NCBI GenBank assembly: GCA_036927565.1
Contig: JAYESD010000012.1
Location: 3,410,001-3,474,000 of the forward strand
Reading direction: 5' to 3'
DNA length: 64,000 nucleotides
Origin: Tuctoria greenei
Lineage: Eukaryota; Streptophyta; Magnoliopsida; Poales; Poaceae
The notes under the pieces were generated by a model. It saw only the letters and a list, made by a program, of their open reading frames with translations, was not told where the DNA came from and made no database searches. Every line of letters begins with the position of its first letter. The first letter of the stretch is position 1. Positions 11,892-21,280 of this stretch are shown here, piece by piece. Position numbers and translations under genes: made by a program.

Positions 11892-12427
11892 TGTTATGAA
11901 ACGTGGTGGAGGGGACCTCCCCGACTGCGCCTAAGACTATGCAGGGGAGAGGAGAGGAAGAGAGAGGCATGACTGTTGCTGCGCAGCACGTACCGCGGGC
12001 GGGGGACGGGAGATGTCACGGCGGCTAGGGTTAGGATTTGAAGCCACGGTGACCCAAGGAGAAGAACAACCCTAATGGGACAATTCTTATTTCCTGGATG
12101 ATTTTACAAGAGGGGGGGGGTGCTTATATAGGGGGAAGACCCCCCTGGTCGCACGCCCCCTGGCCGCACGCACCCAACCAGATCGGTTGGGGACACCCCC
12201 CCAACCGATCAGGACTCTTTATTTCTATTTAAACTCCTCTCAATCTAATACCCCCTAATTTAAACTCACCCTAATCTCTAATTCTTTATTCTTTAAACTT
12301 TCCTTAATCTAATAAATCTTCTAGAAGATCTTCAACTTCTCTGGTGCGGTTGGACTGCAGCAGTTCAGTTGTGGGCGTCGTGGGCCCCAGTCAGCCATAT
12401 TGGCGGCCTACGAACGTATCCACAACA
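11892..12427 (-). repeat. 5' LTR of the gypsy element
   Basis: 536 bp, with the promoter-like CCCCCTATATAAGC. Adjoined internally by the primer-binding site at 11881-11891 and externally by GATGA at 12428-12432. Confidence 0.95.
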
Positions 12428-12950
12428 GATGATAAGCCTTTTGGCAACATCATAGGAAAAACAAAGGAACTTGTAACATGAGCAAGGAAAGAAAAAAGAG
12501 GTCCAAGCTCATGTTATGTTTCCTACAAAATTTAGCAAAGGAATCCATTCCTATGGAAAAAATCCTTTATTTTTCCTGTGAGTCAAATGGTCATGTAGGA
12601 AAAAATCTTTTACAAATCCTATCCTTCAAAATTATTTTTCCATTCCTTCAATCCAAAGGGAGCCTACATAAATTGTTGGGTGCATCCACTTCACGAGAAC
12701 AATACCCTTGTTTGTATCACATAACCCGACATAAACAGACTACGACGATGGAGGTCTTCAGCGCCATAGCTTCAAAATTCTCATGGCATAGAGACCTAAT
12801 AAGTTAGTCAAAATTAGTAGCGTGCGAACTGCTACCATGTCTTGCTAATATAGTACTGATCCAAGAGCAAGATGAATTTTGATGAAATCTAGTCTCAAGT
12901 GGACAATTCTCGATGAAATCATACTATTTTGCACTAATACATTCAGATGT

Positions 12951-15900
12951 ACCTAATCCCAGCCATGTGTGTCATCGTCCCTATTGGTGAGGCGATCGCC
13001 CTGGTGACGGCGTCGCCAGAAAAAATCCAAGCAGATCCGTGGGTCCTCCACCTTCCCCCCACCCAACCAGCCATAGTGAGTGCTGGCACACCCCCTGCGA
13101 CCCCCTCCCCAAGCCCCGTAGCCGCAAACAAGTTCCCAACAGATGGTGAGAGGAAGAGTCCCGATCGTTGCTCGGTCGAGTCAGAGGAGCAAGTCATCTG
13201 GGAATCCGAAGATGAAGAGGAGGCAGAGGGAGTGGCAGATTCACCCAAGACCTCGAAGATACACGAGATTCGGCCTTTGGTACCTCCAGATCTGGATAAG
13301 TCCCTTCCCAAGATTTCGTTTGCAAGGTTAGATCTGGGGGGCTCATCAGGAGAGCGAGGAAAGGCATCAAAGTTCAAGGCCAAAAGGAGCGGTCAAGCTG
13401 AAAGGCAGGATCCAAGAATCCCGCAGCGAGATTTGGTGGCTGGTCCTAAGTTGCGCTCAATGGTGATGCTGCCAAAAGGAGCAGTTAGTGCTTACGTTGG
13501 CCATGAAGGAGATGGCTTCTGCTCATGGCCACCCCCAGCAATGCGTGGTCACAGCTCCAAATCGCCTCGAAGCGAAAGATATCTTGTCCTACAAAGATGC
13601 TCTGACATAAGATCATGATAGAATGTACCAACATATCCAACCCCTGGGAGGCCATCCCCCTCGGTCGAACCGGAGCTCGAGGTCGTACTGCAGGGCCTCA
13701 GTTGCATGGGGCTCGAGTTGTACCGCCATGGAGGAGATGGGTCACGGAACACTGCGGACATTGGGCTCAATACTAACGGAGATGGAAGAGCGATGGCAAC
13801 TGGTGCAGAGAAGGCGTGCAAGAAGAACCATTGTGCAGAGATCACGTGAAGCCCCAACACAAGCTTTTGAGCCTAGGCAAGCTGCCTATTTAAGGAGGAT
13901 GAGAGGCAAGTGCTTCAATTTTTGTTGCTCCAGACCACAAAATCGTAGATTGCAGAGACCCAACTAAGTGCTGGAGATGTTTATACTCAGGACATATTTC
14001 ATCTCGATGTTCAGCTCCTTGTCGCAAGACCCCTGCTCCAAAAGTTGTATCCAACCACAACCACATACATATTCACCCAGAGAGGAAGATAGGGTTGGCG
14101 GGCCTGAGGCTGCATGCTCGCCCATAGGTGGAATGGTCCAACATTCCAATGCCGGAAGAGATCCAAGGGAGGATTGACTTTTTTCCAATCACGTCCTCTG
14201 TTGGTGTGGCTGGGGCGCAACCGTCCAGAGACTGAACCTGGACATGTTGTGGCTGCTTTTGCTAGACACTTTGGTATGGAGCCTGACCTGATCCATGCCG
14301 CCAGACACAATCCTGAGGATTTCTTCGTGACTTTCACAACCAGGAGGGAGGATTACCAAGCTTTGGAAGGGATCCACCACTTCCACAGTGGGGGACGACA
14401 GTTCCGACTGAGGAATTGGGTGCCGGAACAGAGAGCTAGCAGGGAGAGCACTAGGTTTTATGTCAAGCTATGTCTTGAGAACCTGCCAGTACTCCATTTG
14501 TGGACTGAGCACTTCGTCGCATGGATGCTGAGCAGATCAAGCTACTTTGATGTTGCTGAGGCTGATAGCAGGAGGAGAGTTGTCACTACCGGCTACTTCT
14601 GTTGGGCGTTCATGGCTGATCCAAGCCGTATTCCAAGGTTTCTGCCGGTGAATATCGCTGACGAAGACCCCAACATCGGTGTTCAGTCGGAGCCGAGGAC
14701 ACCCATGATGGGAAACACTTATGACATCCTGGTGCACATGGAGTTGGTGTTGGACCTCCATCATTTGGAGCCGGATGGACGCCCACGTGAGACCCTGACC
14801 CCATGGGCCTTTGGTAGAGATGACGTTGCAGAATATGGGGAGGATACCGCTCTAGTTCCGCATATGCAGCAAGGCACTCTTGAAGAGCATCCCTTCAGGA
14901 GGGATGATGAGGATGACCAAGACCATGACAAGAGAAGCTTTGTTGAAGCGCCTCAGCGTTGTACACTGCTGCAGAGGCTTCGTGGGCTGGGTGATGGTGG
15001 TAGGGGGCGTGATAGATCACCCCAACGTCGCAACGGTGAGGGAGGCTCAAGGCATGGAAGGAGGCATGAGGCCAGAGACAGGTCGCTGAGCCCGGGCTTC
15101 GCCGATCTCGGGACCGCTCACCGCTTCAACAAGTTCGCGGTGAGGAAGATCATGAAGACTCTAAAGCCAGAGGCAACTGAAGTCAAGTACAAAAAGGTCG
15201 TCTCGCTCAAATTTAATCCCGATGATGATGCACCAGCTCCTAACATTGCAGGGGGGACACTATGGAGATGGGCAATCCACTGTTGTTCTGTCTAGTGGTT
15301 CAGTCCCCTTTGGAGAAGCTTGAAGATCTAATGCTGGAGGAAGAAAAAGTCTCTTAGGGATGGCAATTGTACCCGCGGGTACGGGTACCCGTCGGGTATT
15401 GTACCCGACGTGTACGGGTACAGGTACAACCCGTACCCGACCCGATGTCTTTCGGGTACGGGTACGGGTTTTATTTTTACCCGCGAGTACCCGTTGGGTT
15501 ACCCGAAAATCTAAAAATCATAATTTGGCCCAGCCCACCAAACTAACCAGCCCGTCAGCCTGTTCCACCACCTTTAGTAATCCTGATCCAGCAAACCCTA
15601 GAGCCAAATCCTGAAACCCGTAGCGAGAGGCAAACCCGTAGCCAGCCGCCTCCCTCACCAAATCTCGATCCCACCAGTGAGCGGTCGGGTGCCGGTCACT
15701 CGAGCGGCTGCCAGCCGCTGGCCGAGCTCCTGCGGCGAGCTCCTCCCTTCTGAGCACGAGCGACGAGCGCCTTTGCAGCCGGCCGCTAGAGCGCCGCTTC
15801 CTTGATCCCCCTCGAGTCTTCGTTGATCCGATCGCCTGCCGCTCAACGTTCCCCATCCATGCGTCATCGCTGACCATGGGAGACGGGACTGAGTAACCCT

Positions 15901-16940
15901 AGGCGCCGCCGTGGACTACGGACTAGGTACGGCATAGTTACTGGATTGAGACGCATTAGAATGGATTATGTTTCTGGTTAGCTTCTTACTGCTTGAAATA
16001 GCCCCTGTCCTTAGTATATATGTATATATGTTAGTTCTAAAGTATAGTTACATCTGCACTTGCTGTCAGTCTACATGTTATTGTAATCTATTATTTCTTA
16101 GCACTTTGAGTTGTCAGTCTATGTTTTTTAGCACTTGAACTGTTAGTATGTTTGGTATTTGGAGTAAAGAATTACTTATGTTGTTGAAGTAATAATGAAG
16201 TTATGTTAATTTATTCATACCCGCCGAATACCCGAAACCTGTTCGAAACCCGTCGGGTACGGGTACGAAAATATACCCGCGGGTACGGGTATAAAATTTT
16301 ACCCGTGCACTATTTCATTTCAGGTGGATATTTACTCTACCCGACCCGAACCCGACCCATTGCCATCCCTAAAGTCTCTCTGAAGATGCAGGAGCTGCAT
16401 ATTTACCCTTGCCTGTTGATTTTGATGCAGGGATGGAGATGGGTATAAATGAGGCAGAGCTGAGTCTGGGGGCTGTGAGGGAGAGCTTGGTCCCTAGAGA
16501 AAGACCTCGATAGGTGCAGAAAGCAGAAAAGTTGACTAGTGCAGATCCCGAAGAGCAGCTTAGCTCTTTCATGAAGAAGCTGGCAAGCACTCTGCCAGGA
16601 CCGATTCTGGCCACCCCAACAGTCCAGAAGAGCAAGGCAAGTAAGAAGCCAAAAATCAATGAAAAGAGCACTAGGAAAAGTGGAAGGATGGCAGACAAGT
16701 TCAAGGTAACTAGCAAGAAGACTATAAAACAGAAGGCATGTGAGGTGCTAGTCAAGAAAATGGATTAGTCATCCAAGAAAGGAGGGGAATGCAAAAAGCA
16801 TGAAGCGAAGCTAGCCAAGATATTTCAGGAGGCACTGACAAATGAAGCAAAGAAAGCCATGGAGGATCTGTTGGTGGCAATGAAGATTGATGCAAACAAG
16901 GGCTGCTCTGGAAGGGGTAGGCCAAAGAAGGCCATGTGAG
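12951..16940 (+). pseudogene. LINE ORF1 (nucleic-acid-binding, DUF4283/zinc-knuckle type), disrupted
   Basis: The N-terminal part is open to 13618 and contains PEKIQADPW and RPLVPPDLDKSLP. A zinc knuckle CWRCLYSGHISSRC is encoded at about 13960-14010. A long open stretch (14114-15295) then carries HVVAAFARHFGMEP, RRRVVTTGYFCWAF and NTYDILVHMELV, like the RNA-binding domain of plant L1 ORF1. After the hAT insertion the Lys-rich C-terminus continues (16430-16940; KSKASKKPKINEKS, ending GRGRPKKAM). Frameshifts lie near 13620 and 13970. The product would package LINE RNA; it is now broken. Confidence 0.72.
15355..16371. mobile_element. Non-autonomous hAT element 1 with dense GGGTA/TACCC arrays
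   Basis: 1,017 bp, bounded by inverted ends TAGGGATGGCAAT and ATTGCCATCCCTA and by a perfect 8-bp duplication AAGTCTCT (15347-15354 and 16372-16379), diagnostic of hAT. The first ~150 and last ~180 bases are packed with GGGTACGGGTA/TACCCG repeats in both orientations. The interior is GC-rich then AT-rich and has no transposase ORF. It inserted in the LINE ORF1. Confidence 0.93.
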
Positions 16941-17270
16941 TCAATGGCCAGGAAGTTGTGCTCTTCAGTGGTTATGTTAACTATGATGTGTTATGTTGTT
17001 TTTAGATTAGTGCGGGGCTACTTCAGTTGGTTTGTAGTGGCCGTTTGTGTTATGTCGGTGCCGCAACCATATAGCAACTGTCTTCAGTGTGTGTTGTCGC
17101 GCTTGTGTGTGATGCCAGTCTATGTGTGTTGCTAGCTGTGTTTGGGTGCCATAGGGTCTGTCCTGGTGCTCATCTAGTGTACCGGTGTTGAGATTAAGTG
17201 TTTGTGCTTTGTGTGTTCTATCGCCAAGCCTCGCACCTTAGTACATCATTAGTAGGTACAAAACCACTTA

Positions 17271-18611
17271 TGGGTAATCTTATCCTCTTAAATTGGAATG
17301 TAAGGGGTACCAACAGCAGAGCCAAGAAGCTAGCAATCAGAAGCTTGGTAGAGGACACGAAGACCACAGTGGTATGCCTACAAGAAACAAAGATGCAGCT
17401 CATAGATGAATGGACAGTGGCGGAAATGTTAGGATGTAACTTCACTGAGAACTACTCATTCCTGTCAGCCAATGTAACAAGGAGAGGAATTCCTCCTGCT
17501 TGCGGCTTCAAACAGACACTACCAATTCTTGTCGACAAGTTGCACAGAGCAAACTTTATCAGTGTTGATAAGAAAACTAGAAAATGGCAGGACCTTGACT
17601 GGCATCTACGGGCCGCAGTCAAACCAAGACAAATTGCTTTTCCTAGAAGAAATGAAGAACCTCAGATGCTACAATCAGGTAGAGGAAAACTTAGTGGCGG
17701 GTGATTTCAATCTTATATAATGGGCTGAAGACAAGATTAATGATAGAATTAACAAAGATCTAATGGACAAGTTTCGAGAAATAATAGACCACCACCATTA
17801 GAGAGAATTGAAACTCCACAGAAGGAAATTTACGTGGAGCAATGACCAAGAAAACCCGGTGATGACCAAAATCGACAGAGTATTTTGATCTAGTGGGTGG
17901 GAAGAGCGCTTTCCTCTGGCACACTTCCAGGCCATGCCATCTTTCTCGTCAGATCATTGACCGATGGTACAGATTGGAAACACGCAACAAAGGAGATATA
18001 CTGGATTCAGATTCGAGAGTTTTTAGATACACATGCCAAACTTTCTCAACGTAGTACAACAAGCCTGGGAAAAACCAGTTTGAGACACAAATCCAATGAA
18101 GAACTTCATACAAAAATGTGTCGCACGGCGAAGGCTTTGAAAAAATGGAATAAAGAGAATATTGGGAGCATCAAGCTGCAGCTGCTGATAGCAAAAGAAA
18201 TAATCGACACTCAGGATGTAGCATAGGAAGAAAGAGGCCTCACTGAAGAAGAGAGAGGGTTCAAACAGAGAGTGCAACTAAAACTTCAAGGTCTATTGCT
18301 CATTGAAAAAATAAAGGCTAAGCAAAGGTCAAGGCTGACCAATATTAAAAGACGCTACCAAGCTGTTCTTCCTAAGGGCAAATGGGAGAAAACGAAAGAA
18401 GCACATCCAGGCTTTGCAAAATGACACGGGGTTCCTATTGAGGCATAAAGACAAGGGGAACTCATTTTTCAGCACTTTACAGATCACTTTGGACAGCTTG
18501 CGCCAGCACAAGAAAACCCTCAACTGGAAGGAGATCAATGTCACTAGCCATCATCTTCAGGACCTTGAGCAAAATATTAGTGAATACTCCATATTAGCCG
18601 CCATAAACAAT
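17271..18611 (+). pseudogene. LINE ORF2 endonuclease and linker, 3'-truncated
   Basis: Starts MGNLILLNWNVRG, the apurinic/apyrimidinic-type endonuclease N-terminus. It continues with VVCLQETKM, a GDFNLI stretch and FTWSNDQENPVMTKIDR (which can be read across frames), then the linker KALKKWNKENIG and FFSTLQITLDS. Stops at 17704, 17720 and elsewhere break the frame. No reverse transcriptase catalytic region is present. Confidence 0.78.
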
Positions 18612-19421
18612 TAGATTTTGCTTAGATTAATATGTTATAAACAGTTTCGCCGTTCACCAGTTTGTAGAACCCCAATTCAACAATTTCAAATTACATCTAT
18701 CTTGTTCTTGCTTGTGTTTTCGGTTGCACTTGCAGGGATTAGCCTTCTTAACGAGGTCAAGCATGTGAAACACAATTGATAACCAACAGAGGGGTGGTGT
18801 AGTAATTGCAAGGGTTGTCCGTGTTCTCCTCGAGAGCTTCAGATCATCAACGTCGAGATCTCCATCAATTGACTTATTCATTATCATTCAAAAGATCGGG
18901 ACCTACTCTATACTCCTTTACTCATCATATTCATTTTGGCAAGTTAGTTTTTTATTCCATTCGGGAGAGTTTTTATTCTGTTGGGTTCAGTACTTTTTTA
19001 TTCTGTTTACTTTTATTTTGTTCACGAGAATTTTATTCTGTATAGGAGATATATTATACTAGAGGCGACATGTAGCGAAAAGAGAACATACGTCAATCAT
19101 TATTCATCAATTTTTTTTAAATATTAGCTTTTTACTATGTGTTCTTTGGTGTTTTGCCAAGTAAAACATCTATTCTTCTATACGAAACAGGGAATTTCTA
19201 TACCCGTTTGTCGAGAAAACTCGTTACCTCGCCAACAATTATATTCACCGAATAGCACTTTGTTCCAGCAACAGAACCAACATAATTATAGACTAATTGA
19301 TAAATATCATGGATGACTTTTCTAGCACATTGATGGCTCTTTAGTTAACAAAAACGTTTAGTATAATAATAATAAAATAACATGGCATTTGATAAGAACA
19401 ATAGGGATTTGTTTCTACCTC
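18612..19421. other. Unclassified repeat-like sequence
   Basis: The region from 18612 to about 18880 looks like the end of an LTR or leader of a gypsy-type element (CTTGTTCTTGCTTGTGTTTTC, then GCAGGGATTAGCCTTCTT), but no partner LTR is present. Between 18940 and 19050 the motif TTTTATTCTG recurs four to five times at irregular spacing. The rest is AT-rich with no supported feature. Confidence 0.3.
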
Positions 19422-19429
19422 CCTTGCTA

Positions 19430-20608
19430 CAGGGATGCCAACCGTACTCGCAGGTTCATGTACTTGACGGGTATTGTACCCGACGGGTGCGGATACGGGC
19501 ATAAATTTTTATCCACAGATACGACTCGTATCCGACCCGATATTTTGTGAGTACAGGTACGAGTTTTATTTCCTACCCGCGGGTACCCAACGGGTTTACC
19601 CGAAATATCTTATTCGGCTACAAAAAATAGCCCAACCCATAATGCCAGCATCTAGCAAATGAAAAGTGGAAAACCTAATCCTATACCCCACCCAACCGCA
19701 CGCCTGCACTCCCTCACGCACCACAACATCCCCGTCTCCCCGACTTCGACTCCTCCCGACTGGCCACTCAATGACGCCGCTCCCTGCCTCCCTTCCTCGT
19801 ACGCGCCCTCGACCCTCGACACCGTCCGCCGCCAGCCCGCTTTCGCCCCTGCCAGTGCCACCACAACGCCACCTTCTTGCCCTCCCCCGACCCAACTCTC
19901 ATACCCTAGCCAACTGCCGGCAGTCGCCACCTCATATCCGCCCTCCATCGATCCGCCGCTCCCACCTGCCTTTACTTCTTCTTCCCGAGTGGTTGAGTCC
20001 CGTACTCCCTTCCACGGTGTCGCCTCCTCCTCCCGAGTCACCAATCCTCGACGCCGATCGCCGCCACTTCGTGTTGATTCGATTTGGTATATGAGGTTTG
20101 TGAATTGCTCTTCATGTTGATTCACTTCGGATTTGGCATAGAGCGTTATATCAATTTTCATTCTGTGATATCTAGCATTTCTTGTGATCTCTCTCTGATT
20201 GCTTTCACTATTTGCTCTCACTAATTCACTTCTAATTCTGCTTCAAGGTCTAGAGAAGAAGAAGGTCTCGATGGCAGGATGGGCCGTGTTGACTCTGTCT
20301 CTATTGATTGTTATTGTGTAATCTGTATTTATATTTTAAAACTTGAGCATGTATTTGTCTATTTGGATCTGTGTACGTGTTGAAAACGTTGAATACTTGC
20401 CGACTTTTATCTGTTTTGAAGAGCCAGGAAATCGAAATCTGTAACCCTAACGGGTACCAGTCGGGTACCCGAAACCCCGTCTGAAACCTGTCGGGTTTGG
20501 TTACTATTTTTTACTCGCAGGTACGTGTACCAAAAATACCTGCGCATCTTTTATTTCAGATCGAGTTTTTGCTCTACTCGACTTAAATCCGACCTGTTAC
20601 CATCTCTA
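19430..20608. mobile_element. Non-autonomous hAT element 2, related to element 1
   Basis: 1,179 bp, with ends CAGGGATGCCAACC and TGTTACCATCTCTA and an imperfect 8-bp duplication (CCTTGCTA at 19422-19429, GCTTGCTA at 20609-20616). Subterminal regions carry the same GGGTA/TACCC repeat type as element 1, with more mutations, so it is an older relative. The interior (19660-20090) is C-rich and open in several frames, but it encodes low-complexity Pro/Ser/Arg sequence and nothing recognisable. Confidence 0.8.
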
Positions 20609-20616
20609 GCTTGCTA

Positions 20617-20775
20617 GGATGATGTGGTGTCTTAAAGATAAGTTAGCTCCTCTATCCACATGACGTTACCATCAGTGATTAGACTATCCGCATCAGCGTC
20701 CTCTAAAATATACTTTATACATTTTTCTTATTCTATTTTTACAGTACGTACTCTAAATTATACTGCGATACAATG
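20617..20775. other. Intergenic, upstream of BGAL
   Basis: Short AT-rich stretch with direct repeats of the type CTCTAAAATATACTTTATAC / CTCTAAATTATACT. No gene. Confidence 0.4.
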
Positions 20776-21013
20776 TATTCCCTCTGTCCCAACGGATCTC
20801 TATTCCTAGCATTCAAACAACACATAGCAGGTAGAGAAAATTTCTGCAATACTAGGAGAAAAACAAGTGGAGCAAGAGAGCAGAGTTGACAGACGCTAGT
20901 ATAGTTTGTGAGATAGAAAAATAAGTTGATGTGATATGAATTCATGAGAATAGAGTTGTACTGGGACAAATGTTGAAGACCAAGAGTAGAGATAGGTTGA
21001 GACACAAGAAGTA
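20776..21013. mobile_element. Degenerate Stowaway-like MITE in the BGAL promoter
   Basis: The left end TATTCCCTCTGTCCCAACGG and the complement of the right end TACTTCTTGTGTCTCAACCT match at most positions, with flanking TA on both sides. About 238 bp, no coding capacity. It ends 267 bp upstream of the BGAL ATG. Confidence 0.55.
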
Positions 21014-21280
21014 TCAGTATACCACTGCGGCAGTCTTAGATCATTACTGTGTGCTGCTAATCCGCCATCATTGCTTCATCCCGTGTTGCGTGAAGTAGTG
21101 GACACGCCTCATCCGGTACCACGGGCGCAGCATATGAAAAGACAAAAGCCAAATAAAACCTCAATAAAATATAAAGAAAACAAAAAAAAGAGAGAAAAAA
21201 AAATTCTGCCGCCCCTGCGGTTAAATAAACCGCCCCCTTCGCTTTCCACTCTGCTCAAATCACTTCTCTCTGCATCCGCC
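21014..21280 (+). promoter_or_regulatory. BGAL proximal promoter and 5' leader
   Basis: Contains an A-rich block with an AATATAAAG-like TATA candidate near 21168, followed by a purine-rich stretch and a CT-rich leader (CACTTCTCTCTGCATCCGCC) up to the ATG at 21281. The transcription start cannot be fixed from sequence alone. Confidence 0.4.

Larger units (their letters stand above)
6994..12427 (-). mobile_element. Full-length Ty3/gypsy chromodomain retrotransposon
   Basis: A complete element on the minus strand with two 536-bp LTRs (11892-12427 is the 5' LTR, 6994-7529 the 3' LTR). Both start TGTTGTGGAT and end in the TTTCATAACA/TTTCACAGCA type. They are flanked by a perfect 5-bp duplication GATGA at 6989-6993 and 12428-12432. 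A primer-binding site (TTGGTATCC) adjoins the 5' LTR, and a purine tract (GGGAAGGGGGGAAA) adjoins the 3' LTR at 7530-7543. Gene order is gag, protease, reverse transcriptase-RNase H, integrase, chromodomain, as in chromoviruses. Several stops and a mutated protease make it non-autonomous now. Confidence 0.95.
6882..12664. mobile_element. TIR element (MITE-like, ~350 bp) carrying a nested gypsy element
   Basis: Ends in long inverted repeats: left GGCTCCCTTTGGATTGAAGG and right CCTTCAATCCAAAGGGAGCC. Without the gypsy insertion (6994-12427 plus one GATGA) it is about 345 bp and has no coding capacity, so it is a MITE-like non-autonomous DNA transposon. Its target duplication is not clear (TTAG to the left, TACA to the right), so I cannot assign the superfamily. 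It interrupts the LINE at 5540-12950 and was in place before the gypsy insertion. Confidence 0.75.
5540..12950 (+). pseudogene. Decayed L1-type LINE ORF2, split by a nested insertion
   Basis: Degenerate reverse transcriptase and C-terminal region of a plant L1 ORF2, in two parts: 5540-6880 and 12665-12950. Recognisable pieces, in order and across several frame changes, are IDFEKAY, a DDTIIF motif (the YADD box reads YKDD), LKYLGIPTHY, GLGILNLNMQNRTLLSKW and SHFWAG..MRVK..FL. The reading resumes after the insertion with REQYPCLYHI and SFKW/FSMKSYYFAL. Together they match the linear order of one ORF2, showing that the TIR element at 6882-12664 inserted into this LINE. The 5' half (endonuclease) and the 3' end are missing. 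Many stops and frameshifts; not functional. Confidence 0.75.
12951..18611 (+). mobile_element. L1-type LINE with both ORFs, 3'-truncated and carrying a hAT element
   Basis: ORF1 fragments (12951-16940) are followed by an ORF2 endonuclease and linker (17271-18611). The sequence stops abruptly in the reverse transcriptase N-terminus, just before the expected APGPDGF motif (last recognisable residues ISEYSILAAINN). LINE insertions normally truncate at the 5' end, so a 3' loss points to a later deletion or rearrangement. A hAT element splits ORF1 at 15355-16371. Confidence 0.8.

Noticed and set aside
19140..19260. Possible CACTA-transposon remnant (GTTTTGCCAAGTAAAAC, CCGAATAGCACTTTG)
   Set aside because: The resemblance to CACTA subterminal repeats is weak and no CACTA/TAGTG end or 3-bp duplication is present.
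19659..20221. Open frames on both strands rich in Pro, Ser and Arg inside hAT element 2
   Set aside because: Low complexity, overlapping on both strands in the GC-rich interior of a transposon, no start context or known motif.
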